Shown: positions 53,520 to 60,537 of the stretch, in pieces | Numbering within the stretch: position 1 is the stretch's first letter | Layout: each line of letters begins with the position of its first letter | NCBI RefSeq assembly: GCF_003634965.1 | Contig: NZ_RBXP01000017.1 | Coordinates: forward strand, 170,438 to 234,437 | DNA length: 64,000 bases | DNA from: Azonexus fungiphilus | GTDB lineage: Bacteria > Pseudomonadota > Gammaproteobacteria > Burkholderiales > Rhodocyclaceae | Direction of reading: 5' to 3' | The notes under the pieces: model-generated | Databases searched by the model: none | What the model was told of the DNA's origin: nothing | What the model saw: only the letters and a program-made list of their open reading frames with translations | Position numbers and translations under genes: made by a program

Positions 53520-53690
53520 TCAGCCGCGCCGGCTGCGCACATGCACCGGCCGCCGCCAGCAGGCCGGCTTGGCCAGTTCGGCGAGGTCGGGACCGCGACT
53601 GCCGAAGATCGCGTGCGCCATCGCCAGGCGCTTCTGTTCGTCTTCCGAAATGCCGGCGATCAGGTCGAACCATTTTTGCAGCTGTTTCAT
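53520..53690 (-). CDS. Small basic protein of unknown function
   Basis: 56 residues (MKQLQKWFDLIAGISEDEQKR...), with a clear GGAGA ribosome site 7 bases upstream. The first 40 residues look like a helical pair; the tail is rich in Arg. Short and uncertain, but start and site are good. Confidence 0.55.
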   Translation of the reverse strand: MKQLQKWFDLIAGISEDEQKRLAMAHAIFGSRGPDLAELAKPACWRRPVHVRSRRG

Positions 53691-53795
53691 GGCGAATCTC
53701 CTTGAACGAGTACTGTATGAATGATCAGGTGTTCGAAGATTAGCCAATGACTGGTGTTTTGTACAGTACTTTGTTCAGGTCTCGCGGAAAGCGGC

Positions 53796-53824
53796 TTGGC
53801 CGGTGCATGGCCAATGCGTATAAT
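53796..53824 (+). promoter_or_regulatory. Sigma-70-type promoter for the BASS transporter
   Basis: TTGGCC, 17-base spacer, TATAAT. The -10 box is a perfect consensus; the -35 matches 3-4 of 6. It sits 31 bases upstream of the start codon with a clear GGAGG between. Confidence 0.65.
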
Positions 53825-53855
53825 CAAACGCTTATATTATTGCCCGGAGGGCATC

Positions 53856-54824
53856 ATGCACGGTCTACTGGCCAAATTGTCGAAAAACCTGATCCTGGCG
53901 ATCCCGGCCGCGATGCTGCTCGGTTTTGCCGCCGGCCTGCTGGCGCCGAGCGCCTGGATGAAATCGCTGATCGTCCCGCTGACCTTCCTGATGGTCTATC
54001 CGATGATGGTCAGCCTGAAGCTCGCCAAAGTCCTCGAAGGCGGCGACGGCAAGGCGCAATGGCTGGCGCAGGCGATCAACTTCGCGATCATTCCCTTCAT
54101 CGCCTACGCCATCGGTCGCGTCTTCTTCCCCGAACAACCGTACTACGCCATCGGCCTGCTGCTGGCGGCGCTGCTGCCGACCTCGGGCATGACCATCTCG
54201 TGGACCGGCTTTGCCGGCGGCAACCTCGGCGCCGCCGTCAAGATGACCGTGCTCGGCCTGATCCTCGGTTCGCTGGCGACACCCTTCTACGTCCAGTGGC
54301 TGATGGGCGCGACGGTGCCGGTCGACCTCGTCGCCGTCTTCCTGCAGATTGTCTTCATCGTCTTCCTGCCGATGCTCGCCGGCCATGTCACCCAGTCGCG
54401 ACTGATCGCAAAATACGGCCAGAAAGCCTTCCAGAGCGACTGGGCGCCGCGCTTCCCGCCGTTCTCGACGCTCGGCGTGCTCGGCATCGTCTTCGTCGCC
54501 ATGGCCCTCAAGGCCGAACAACTGGTTGCCCGCCCCGGCGAACTGCTGCAGCTGCTGCCGCCGCTGCTCGCGCTCTACGCCATCAACTACCTGCTCAGCA
54601 GCATCGTCGCCCGCAGCCTGCTGCCGCGCGGCGACGCCATCGCCCTGGTGTACGGCACGGTCATGCGCAACCTTTCAATCGCCCTGGCACTCGCCATGAA
54701 CGCCTTCGGCCCCGCCGGCTCCGATGCCGCGCTGGTGATCACGCTGGCCTACATCATCCAGGTACAGTCGGCGGCCTGGTATGTGAAGCTGACGGATCGG
54801 TTGTTCGGGGAGAGGGTGGGGTGA
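53856..54824 (+). CDS. Bile acid:sodium symporter (BASS/ACR3-like) family transporter
   Basis: 322 residues with ten predicted membrane segments. Start at the ATG following GGAGG; an earlier frame start is unlikely. Contains the family PTSGMTISWTGFAGGNLGAAVKM segment in the middle and a C-terminal GTVMRNLSIALALAMNAFG motif. Substrate not predictable; arsenite (ACR3 branch) or organic acids are the options. The conserved ACR3 cysteine block was not seen, so arsenite is less likely. Confidence 0.8.
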   Translation: MHGLLAKLSKNLILAIPAAMLLGFAAGLLAPSAWMKSLIVPLTFLMVYPMMVSLKLAKVLEGGDGKAQWLAQAINFAIIPFIAYAIGRVFFPEQPYYAIGLLLAALLPTSGMTISWTGFAGGNLGAAVKMTVLGLILGSLATPFYVQWLMGATVPVDLVAVFLQIVFIVFLPMLAGHVTQSRLIAKYGQKAFQSDWAPRFPPFSTLGVLGIVFVAMALKAEQLVARPGELLQLLPPLLALYAINYLLSSIVARSLLPRGDAIALVYGTVMRNLSIALALAMNAFGPAGSDAALVITLAYIIQVQSAAWYVKLTDRLFGERVG

Positions 54825-54885
54825 CAGGGCCGCGTAGCTTGGAGAACATTGACTGAAGAAGAGCCTTCATCGGCGGCGACACTCC

Positions 54886-55435
54886 TTACTTCCTGTGCTT
54901 GAAGCCAAATTCGGCATCACTTGCGCTATACATCGGGCCGGCAGGAGCACGATGGGGTTGAAGCGGCGGAACATTGATCACAAGTGTCCTCGAGACGAGA
55001 TCTGAAAGCGTCTGCCGCGAGGGCAAGGTGAACATCATTCCGAGTTCAACGATGATGGGTGTAAGGAAAAGACTCGCCCGCCAAGCTCCGGGGGGGGGCA
55101 TAGTCGAGAGCGGCCCAGCCGGTGAGAAATAGCAGGGCTGGCCGAAAAACTGCCCGTAAAACGGCTTGGCGAGCACTTAGGAGCGTGCTGCTCGAAGCAC
55201 TGACGAGTCGCATATCCATGTAACGCAGGCCAAGCGTTACCCCGTTGAAAGATGAGTAACACAGGGCGTGGTAGAAGCCGTAGACGACTAGCCCCGCCGA
55301 TGCAATAACCTTGAACTTGTTGAGATCCAAGAAATGAACGACAAGCCCGAGGAGACATATCGATATGAATAGATCGACGAAGCCGGCGGTCACACGGCTA
55401 AATGGACGGGCCATGAAGGGCGCGCTATTGGCCAT
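54886..55435 (-). pseudogene. RDD-family membrane protein, broken by a frameshift in a G-run
   Basis: The N-terminal part (55435 down to about 55098) encodes hydrophobic segments (FVDLFISICLLGLVVHFL; GLVVYGFYHALCY; RPALLFLTGWAALDYAPP). The C-terminal part continues in the next frame (GAWRASLFLTPIIVELGMMFTLPSRQTLSDLVSRTLVI). They meet at a run of nine G on the plus strand (55090-55098); removing one restores one RDD-like frame. RDD proteins end with a TLSDLVSRTLV-like motif, so the frames belong together. It is either a real pseudogene, a phase-variable gene or a sequencing error at the homopolymer. Confidence 0.7.
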
Positions 55436-55506
55436 TGCTGTTTAGGTAAAGGGTGGCCCGCTTGCGGGACGTAGAGCGATCGAAGGGAACGTTTTTGACC
55501 GTAATG

Positions 55507-55830
55507 TCAGGCGGCATAGGCATGCGGATAAACCTCAAGGTTGCCGAGTGCAATAGCGCTGCTGAATGCGGCCAGAATTTCCTTGGTGACTTGCTGCTGA
55601 TCCGAACAAACAACCGCGTCGCGGTAAGGAACACGAAAACATAAAACAGCCAGTTGGCCATTATCTAGTTGATAGCCCCACCAATCCTCCTCACCGCCAT
55701 AGGTCGCGAACGAGTTGGACTCTGTGAAATGCGGAGCACCCAAAATTGTGTGCAGTGCGATTCGCTCAATATCGTGAACACAAGCCACCTGCCATAATTT
55801 TGATTGAATAGCTGGTAAGAGTGGTGTCAT
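55507..55830 (-). CDS. Protein of unknown function in AT-richer patch
   Basis: 107 residues (MTPLLPAIQSKLWQVACVHDIE...), soluble, with an acidic centre (TYGGEEDWWGYQLDNGQLAVLCFRVPYRDAV). Composition unlike the chromosomal core. Immediately upstream of the RDD gene on the same strand; the size and low-complexity-free sequence suggest an accessory or immunity-type protein, but nothing is recognised. Confidence 0.55.
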   Translation of the reverse strand: MTPLLPAIQSKLWQVACVHDIERIALHTILGAPHFTESNSFATYGGEEDWWGYQLDNGQLAVLCFRVPYRDAVVCSDQQQVTKEILAAFSSAIALGNLEVYPHAYAA

Positions 55831-55978
55831 CGTTTTGTTGCCGTATAACGTGCAGCTCTAGTTATCGCCGGAGCGCGCAGTGGGGATCGTCAGATCGTCA
55901 AAAAATGCTCCGGCGTGGGCGAGGTGCATCTCAGCGGCTAGGGTAATGTCAGAAGAAGCTGAATGCACTCGTCCATGC

Positions 55979-56416
55979 TTAGCGCGCTGACTGGGCTGGG
56001 CATTCATCAGAGGATACAAACCTCGGATAGGTTGGTCGAGACGACTCGAATATCCTGACACATTGGCCAATATGGCTGAAAGGGTAGTCTGAGATGGCAA
56101 CAATATCTCTTCCGTCTTGCGAAATTATTCGGTACTCGAATACCGATACGGTTGTCTTTTTCTGAAGTACATCACCAAGTATCAGTCCGACAGGACCGAT
56201 GGCAGTAGCTATTGCCGGCCCCGTGTTTGGTGAATCGGCACGCGCTTGGATTTTTTCACCGATTTGCTTCTTGGACACGATTCGTCCAAATGACTCCAGT
56301 GCATTTGGATCATAACTCGGTGCTTGACTTGCGCAACCGCAGAGAAATAAAAAGACGACCGTGGCAGTGCTGGTGCTGCTTATCTTTCTGGATGATGGAT
56401 TAGCTATTTTCGACAT
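55979..56416 (-). CDS. Putative lipoprotein in AT-richer patch
   Basis: 145 residues. A hydrophobic N-terminal signal ending in a lipobox FLCGC (Cys about residue 28), then SQAPSYDPNALESFGRIVSKKQI. It overlaps the end of the upstream gene by 17 bases. A Gly-rich stretch in the middle (GPAIATAIGPVGLILGDVL) could be a membrane-associated hairpin. Family not recognised with certainty. Confidence 0.6.
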   Translation of the reverse strand: MSKIANPSSRKISSTSTATVVFLFLCGCASQAPSYDPNALESFGRIVSKKQIGEKIQARADSPNTGPAIATAIGPVGLILGDVLQKKTTVSVFEYRIISQDGRDIVAISDYPFSHIGQCVRIFESSRPTYPRFVSSDECPAQSAR

Positions 56417-56825
56417 GAAGACGCCATTCTGGTGAATAAGAAGAATACCCGCTGGATTCCGAATAATCGGAAATATAGCTATATCCCTCGCCTCTGCTAG
56501 ACAGATTGAACAGAAAGGCCGAAAGCTCCCCTAGTTGGGACTCCGAGCCCGAGATCCTTAAAACGTTACGGGATAGCCAGTCCTGCATTGACGAATATTC
56601 ATTCCTTGAATTTTGCAGGGAGGTGAACAAATCGACAGATGCGTTGTTTTTTGATATCTCAAGGTTAATTGACGAATCATTATTCAATGCAACTGCTTCG
56701 GATGACGATATGGCGACGCTGACCTGCTCGGCAAACAATCGATAGTCTTCGGAAGTTCCATAAATAACAATGTCATCAATAAGTCCGTTGGAACGAAACA
56801 TTTGGCGAAGCTCGATTCGCAGCAT
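56400..56825 (-). CDS. Protein of unknown function in AT-richer patch
   Basis: 141 residues, soluble, Ser-rich (SSSEAVALNNDSSINLEISKNNASVDLF; SYISDYSESSGYSSYS). Weak ribosome site (AAGGTC). Low G+C codon use relative to the rest of the window. It is the first gene of a probable three- or four-gene minus-strand unit. Confidence 0.5.
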   Translation of the reverse strand: MLRIELRQMFRSNGLIDDIVIYGTSEDYRLFAEQVSVAISSSEAVALNNDSSINLEISKNNASVDLFTSLQNSRNEYSSMQDWLSRNVLRISGSESQLGELSAFLFNLSSRGEGYSYISDYSESSGYSSYSPEWRLHVENS

Positions 56826-56909
56826 GGATTGACCTTGTAGCGATGGCTAGGGTTGTTGCGCGTTGTAGTGCAGAGTGCGGCAACCGAAAAGACAGAGGTT
56901 AATCGTCAG

Positions 56910-57074
56910 TCAGATCAGGAGTTGAATAGACACTGCGAGTGTTTTTGAGATGGTTTCAGAGCGACGAGCATGCTCGAATCCTTGAGTGTTGCAGGTAAGG
57001 GGAAACGGCTTGCGAGACGGTCCTACAGCTTTAAGCTGCTCGTTGAGCGGGATATCAGGATTGGCGCGGTTCAT
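56910..57074 (-). CDS. Doubtful 54-residue ORF downstream of the small membrane protein
   Basis: MNRANPDIPLNEQLKAVGPS..., 5 bases after the stop of the 72-residue frame, no clear ribosome site. It contains a CNTQGFEHARRSE segment of unclear origin. Possibly a gene remnant. The rest of the 56826-57078 spacer shows nothing. Confidence 0.25.
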   Translation of the reverse strand: MNRANPDIPLNEQLKAVGPSRKPFPLTCNTQGFEHARRSETISKTLAVSIQLLI

Positions 57075-57078
57075 TATT

Positions 57079-57297
57079 TTAGCCTTTATTACGAGGAGAT
57101 CTTATTAGCTCAATTATTCCAGTGACAACCAGAATGAAGCCAAGAGGAGCGGTGCCTGCGAGGCCGAAATCCGACAAGTAATGCCACATAAGAATTGTGT
57201 TGCCACTGAAGAATCCAGGAAATGCCGAAACGAAGGTGAATATTGCAATTGGTCCGAGTGGCAGGAAGAAACCTAATGCAATTCTTGCTTTGGGCAT
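57079..57297 (-). CDS. Small two-helix membrane protein
   Basis: 72 residues with two hydrophobic segments (IALGFFLPLGPIAIFTFVSAFPGFF and LSDFGLAGTAPLGFILVVTGIIELI) and a strong GGGGAGG ribosome site before the ATG. No family recognised. Divergence from the core base composition continues here. Confidence 0.55.
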   Translation of the reverse strand: MPKARIALGFFLPLGPIAIFTFVSAFPGFFSGNTILMWHYLSDFGLAGTAPLGFILVVTGIIELIRSPRNKG

Positions 57298-57482
57298 AAA
57301 CCTCCCCGATTCAGTGGGCGCTCTGAGCGCGGTGTATAAGACAACCCATCGCCATATATCCTCTCAGGCAAGACACGCGCAGCGACAGGATTGATGACGA
57401 AATGATTGTGCCATCGGCATTGGCTGTTGTCATTCTGGGATGCTTTTGCTCTGGAATCTGCCTGCTGGAATTCCCTCGAATT

Positions 57483-57512
57483 TGACGGTCGACCGTCAGA
57501 TCGGCAAAAAAA
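57483..57512 (+). repeat. Dispersed GTCGAC/A-tract element at the end of the cyd operon
   Basis: TGACGGTCGACCGTCA (57483-57498), a perfect 16-bp palindrome, followed by GATCGGCAAAAAAATG. The A-run is shared with the T-run of the cyd operon terminator on the other strand. Confidence 0.75.
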
Positions 57513-57532
57513 TGCCCGGCGCGCGGCCGGGC
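57503..57532 (-). terminator. Rho-independent terminator of the cyd operon
   Basis: On the minus strand GCCCGGC, 5-base loop CGCGC, GCCGGGC, then ATTTTTTTGCC. A 7-bp GC stem and seven T, about 27 bases after the last gene's stop. This ends an eight-gene transcription unit. Confidence 0.92.
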
Positions 57533-57559
57533 GAAGGCGTGAAGGCGGAGGTGGGTTGC

Positions 57560-57949
57560 CTAGACGTTTCTAAGGGCCAGCGTCCAGGCTTCCATGGCCT
57601 GGTTGGCGGGTTGCATCGGGGCTTCCATGAAGCTGATGACGAATTTGTCGCCGATGTCGGCGATGCCGATCGAGCGCGGGCGGACGGCGAGGACCTGCGG
57701 GTTGGGGATGGCGAAGCCGAAGCAGAAGACGATGTCCACGGCGGCGATCAGGCCGGGCATGATCTCGCCGCCGATCTTGGTGGTGTGGGCGAGATGGTCG
57801 AAGACGGCGATGAACTGCACCTTCGGGTTCTCGGCGATCTTGGCCTTGTAGTAATCGACCAGCGCCGGGACGGACTGAAAGCTGGTTTCGTGCTTGCCGA
57901 TCTCGGCGACGAAGACCGGGTATTTGTCGTTGAACAGGGTGTGTTTCAT
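57560..57949 (-). CDS. Conserved protein of unknown function (DUF6858-like), last gene of the cyd operon
   Basis: 129 residues, soluble. The opening MKHTLFNDKYPVFVAEIGKHET and the FIAVFDHLAHTTKI segment match, from memory, a small family found next to NifX-like or respiratory genes in anaerobic proteobacteria (I believe DUF6858; unsure). No catalytic motif. It starts 15 bases after the NifX-like stop and precedes the terminator, so it is expressed with the bd oxidase. Confidence 0.7.
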   Translation of the reverse strand: MKHTLFNDKYPVFVAEIGKHETSFQSVPALVDYYKAKIAENPKVQFIAVFDHLAHTTKIGGEIMPGLIAAVDIVFCFGFAIPNPQVLAVRPRSIGIADIGDKFVISFMEAPMQPANQAMEAWTLALRNV

Positions 57950-57964
57950 CGCGGGCTCCTGGGG

Positions 57965-58327
57965 TCAGTGCGGGTGGTGTTCGTCGTCGCAGGCGTAGGC
58001 CGGGCTGCGCGTGAGCAGGCAGCCGGCGAGAAAGTCGGCGATGGCGCGGTCGGGGTCTTCCTCGCAGGCGAGCAGCGGCTGCACGCCGAGATCGATCAGG
58101 CGGCGGAAAAGGTGGCTGCCCATGCTGCCGGTGATCAGCGCGTTGATCCCGGCCAGCGGGGCGGGCAGGCCGCTGCCGCTGGCGTGGAAGCTTTCCGCGA
58201 GCGGCAGTTCGACCAGGCGCTTGCCGGCGACGCGGTTGGCGTCGATGTCGTAGAGCCAGAAGTTGCGGCATTTGCCGGCGTGTTCGGTGATCGTCCGGCG
58301 GTTCTGGCTGGTGATGGCGATTTGCAT
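57965..58327 (-). CDS. NifX/NifB-type dinitrogenase cofactor domain protein
   Basis: 120 residues. A single dinitrogenase iron-molybdenum cofactor (Nitro_FeMo-Co) domain: IAITSQNRRTITEHAGKCRNFWLYDID at the N-terminus and GINALITGSMGSHLFRRL followed by a histidine-rich tail (CDDEHHPH). Members bind and transfer iron-sulfur or metal cofactors. No nif genes are present; its place in a bd-oxidase operon suggests a metal-related accessory or regulatory role, by inference. Confidence 0.82.
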   Translation of the reverse strand: MQIAITSQNRRTITEHAGKCRNFWLYDIDANRVAGKRLVELPLAESFHASGSGLPAPLAGINALITGSMGSHLFRRLIDLGVQPLLACEEDPDRAIADFLAGCLLTRSPAYACDDEHHPH

Positions 58328-58335
58328 GATGTTCC

Positions 58336-58647
58336 TCAGAAATTGATCAGCGGGTGGCCGATGGCGTCGAGGCGGGCCAGCGCCAGGAGCAGGGCGGCGA
58401 TGCTGGCGCTCCCAGAGAACAGCCAGCGCGGCAGCCAGTGCAGCGGGACGAAGCCGACGCCGCGGACGAAGCCGGCGCTCATCGACCAGAACAGCAGCAT
58501 GGCCGCCGGGTGGTCGGCATGGCCGGCGGCGTCGGTGGCGATGCCGGGCAGCACGGTCATGACGACCAGGATGAGCAGGGCGATGCCCAGTGGCAGCGCG
58601 GCGATGCCGGCTTTGGCTGGCGGCTCGGGCAGCGCGTCAGCGGCCAT
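58336..58647 (-). CDS. ybgE: Cyd operon protein YbgE
   Basis: 103 residues with three hydrophobic segments. The stretch LLFWSMSAGFVRGVGFVP matches the conserved core of YbgE (E. coli LLLMWAVCAGVIHGVGFRP). Part of the bd oxidase gene cluster in many proteobacteria. Its start overlaps the cydX end by 11 bases. Confidence 0.85.
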   Translation of the reverse strand: MAADALPEPPAKAGIAALPLGIALLILVVMTVLPGIATDAAGHADHPAAMLLFWSMSAGFVRGVGFVPLHWLPRWLFSGSASIAALLLALARLDAIGHPLINF

Positions 58648-58738
58648 TGCGTTCTTCCTCGAAGTCGCCCCACAGGGTGTTGAGGATGGCGAGCAGCACG
58701 GCGAAGCCGATGCCGAGTACCCAGGCGAAATACCACAT
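58637..58738 (-). CDS. cydX: Cytochrome bd small subunit CydX
   Basis: 33 residues (MWYFAWVLGIGFAVLLA...EEERN), a single transmembrane helix with an acidic tail, matching the CydX signature MWYFAWILG. It stabilises the heme pair of bd oxidase. Too short for usual gene-calling thresholds, but position (12 bases after the Rieske gene), start and overlap with ybgE leave little doubt. Confidence 0.92.
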   Translation of the reverse strand: MWYFAWVLGIGFAVLLAILNTLWGDFEEERNGR

Positions 58739-58750
58739 GATGTTTTCCTT

Positions 58751-59374
58751 TCAGGTCTTGTCCAATTCGTCGCTGCCGATGATCAGGCGGGTGTCAGTCA
58801 GATACCGGTGCGGCGGGATTTCCAGGTTGGTCGGGGCCGGTTTGTTCTTGAACACGCGGCCGGCGAAGTCGAAGGTCGAGCCGTGGCAGGGGCAGAGAAA
58901 GCCGCCCGGCCAGTCGGCGCCGAGCGCCGGGTCGCCGGGGGTGAAGGCGTTCGACGGCGAGCAGCCGAGGTGGGTGCAGATGCCGACGGCGACCAGCATT
59001 TCCGGCACCCGCGAACGGGTTGCGTTGGCGGCGTAGGCTGGCTGCTGCGAGGCAACGGTCGAGCCGGGGTCGGCCAGCATCGGTTCGGCCTTTTGCAGCG
59101 CGGCGAGCATGGCCGGCGTGCGGTTGAGGATCCACACCGGCTTGCCGCGCCATTCGACGACCATCATCTCGCCCGGCGCCAGCTTGCCGATATCGACTTC
59201 GACCGGCGCGCCGGCGGCGAGCGCGCGTTCGGAGGGCATCAGGCTGCTGACGAAAGGCACGATGGCGGTCAGCGCCAGCGCGCCGCCGGCGCCGGCCGTC
59301 GCCATCATCCACTGGCGGCGGGCCGGGCTGGCGCAGACGGTGAAGGACTCACCGGAACACAGGCATTCGGACAT
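58751..59374 (-). CDS. petA: Rieske iron-sulfur protein within the cyd operon
   Basis: 207 residues. A Tat/membrane-anchor N-terminus (RRQWMMATAGAGGALALTAIVPFV, about 19-42) leads to a Rieske domain of the bc1 type: ligands Cys 133 and His 135 (CTHLGC) and Cys 161 and His 164 (CPCHGS), disulfide Cys 138 and Cys 163. It has a UCR_Fe-S_N-type segment and a PAPTNLEIPPHRY ending typical of bc1 Rieske proteins. Unusual: no petB or petC is nearby and the gene is between cydB and cydX. The extreme N-terminus also carries CLC and VC cysteines, unlike classic Rieske proteins. Confidence 0.9.
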   Translation of the reverse strand: MSECLCSGESFTVCASPARRQWMMATAGAGGALALTAIVPFVSSLMPSERALAAGAPVEVDIGKLAPGEMMVVEWRGKPVWILNRTPAMLAALQKAEPMLADPGSTVASQQPAYAANATRSRVPEMLVAVGICTHLGCSPSNAFTPGDPALGADWPGGFLCPCHGSTFDFAGRVFKNKPAPTNLEIPPHRYLTDTRLIIGSDELDKT

Positions 59375-59385
59375 GGCGTTCTCCC

Positions 59386-60528
59386 TTAGTAGGCGGCGTG
59401 GTCGTTCTCGCGGATGTAGGCGGCGGTGACCTTGCCGGCCATCACCTTGTAGGCCCAGCCGGTGTAGGCAATGATCAGCGGCATGAAGATCAGCGTTGCC
59501 CAGAGCATGATGTTCAGCGTCAGGTGGCTGGAGACGCTGTCCCAGACGGTGAGGCCGGAGCGCAGGTCGGTCGACGAGGGCATCACGAAGGGGAACAGCG
59601 AGGCGCCGGCGGTGCCGATGACGCCGACGATGGCCAGCGATGAGGCGACGAAGGCCGCCAGCGTGGCGCGGTTGACCGCCAGCAGCATGGCCGCCAGCGT
59701 GCCGGCGTAGGCCAGCGCCGGCAGCAGCAGCGTCGCCGGGTATTTGTCGTAGTTGGCCAGCCAGGCGCCGGGTTGGCGGATGACTTCCTTGTCGAGCGGA
59801 TTGGGCAGGGCCGCAGGGTCGACCGTCGACACGATGGCAAAACCGTCGATGCCCTGCCACAGCCAGATGCCGGCCGCCGAGAAGGCGAGCAGCAGCAGGC
59901 TGCCGAAGATCAGCATGGCCGTTTGCGTGCGCCGCTGGACGGCGCCTTCGGTGCGGTGCATCAGGTAGATCGCGCCGTGGAAGGTGATCATCGCCGTCGA
60001 CACGACGCCGCAGAGCAGGGCGAAGGGGTTGAGCAGGGCCCAGAAGCTGCCGGTGTAGTAGGGCATCAGGTTGTCGGCGAAATGGAAGGGCACGCCCTGG
60101 AACAGGTTGCCGAAGGCGACGCCGAAGATCAGCGGCGGCACGGCGCCGCCGACGAACAGGCCCCAGTCCCAGGTCTGGCGCCAGGTCGGGTTGTTGATCT
60201 TGCTCCGGTAGTCGAAGCCGACCGGGCGGAAAAACAACGCCCAGAGCACCGCCAGCATCGCCCAGTAGAAACCGGAGAAGGCGGTGGCGTAGACCAGCGG
60301 CCAGGCGGCGAAGATGGCGCCGCCGCCGGTGATGAACCAGACCTGATTGCCGTCCCAGTGCGGGCCGACGGTGTTGATGACGATGCGCCGTTCGACGTCG
60401 TCCTTGCCGACAAAGGGCAGCAGCGTGCCGACGCCCATGTCGTGGCCGTCCATGATGGCGAAGCCGACCAGCAGGACGCCGACCAGCAGCCACCAGATGA
60501 GTTTCAGCGTGGGGTAATCGAAAAGCAT
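59386..60528 (-). CDS. cydB: Cytochrome bd ubiquinol oxidase subunit II
   Basis: 380 residues, normal length, with eight to nine membrane segments. Opening GFAIMDGHDMGVGTLLPFVGKDDVERR and GPHWDGNQVWFITGGGAIFAAWP are the family's conserved features. Forms the heterodimer with CydA. A dispersed-element copy lies inside the coding sequence (59817-59845). Starts 9 bases after cydA. Confidence 0.97.
   Translation of the reverse strand: MLFDYPTLKLIWWLLVGVLLVGFAIMDGHDMGVGTLLPFVGKDDVERRIVINTVGPHWDGNQVWFITGGGAIFAAWPLVYATAFSGFYWAMLAVLWALFFRPVGFDYRSKINNPTWRQTWDWGLFVGGAVPPLIFGVAFGNLFQGVPFHFADNLMPYYTGSFWALLNPFALLCGVVSTAMITFHGAIYLMHRTEGAVQRRTQTAMLIFGSLLLLAFSAAGIWLWQGIDGFAIVSTVDPAALPNPLDKEVIRQPGAWLANYDKYPATLLLPALAYAGTLAAMLLAVNRATLAAFVASSLAIVGVIGTAGASLFPFVMPSSTDLRSGLTVWDSVSSHLTLNIMLWATLIFMPLIIAYTGWAYKVMAGKVTAAYIRENDHAAY
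59817..59845 (+). repeat. Dispersed GTCGAC/A-tract element inside cydB
   Basis: GGTCGACCGTCGACACGATG followed by GCAAAACCG. It has the standard palindrome-then-A-tract order on the plus strand, antisense to the gene. Confidence 0.55.
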
Positions 60529-60537
60529 GGTTGTTCC

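Noticed and set aside
55425..55661. 78-codon minus-strand frame between the RDD gene and the 107-residue gene
   Set aside because: Overlaps the 107-residue gene in another frame; the 107-residue frame has better coding character.
55858..56103. 81-codon minus-strand frame inside the lipoprotein region
   Set aside because: Overlaps the lipoprotein in another frame, has no ribosome site and no plausible composition.
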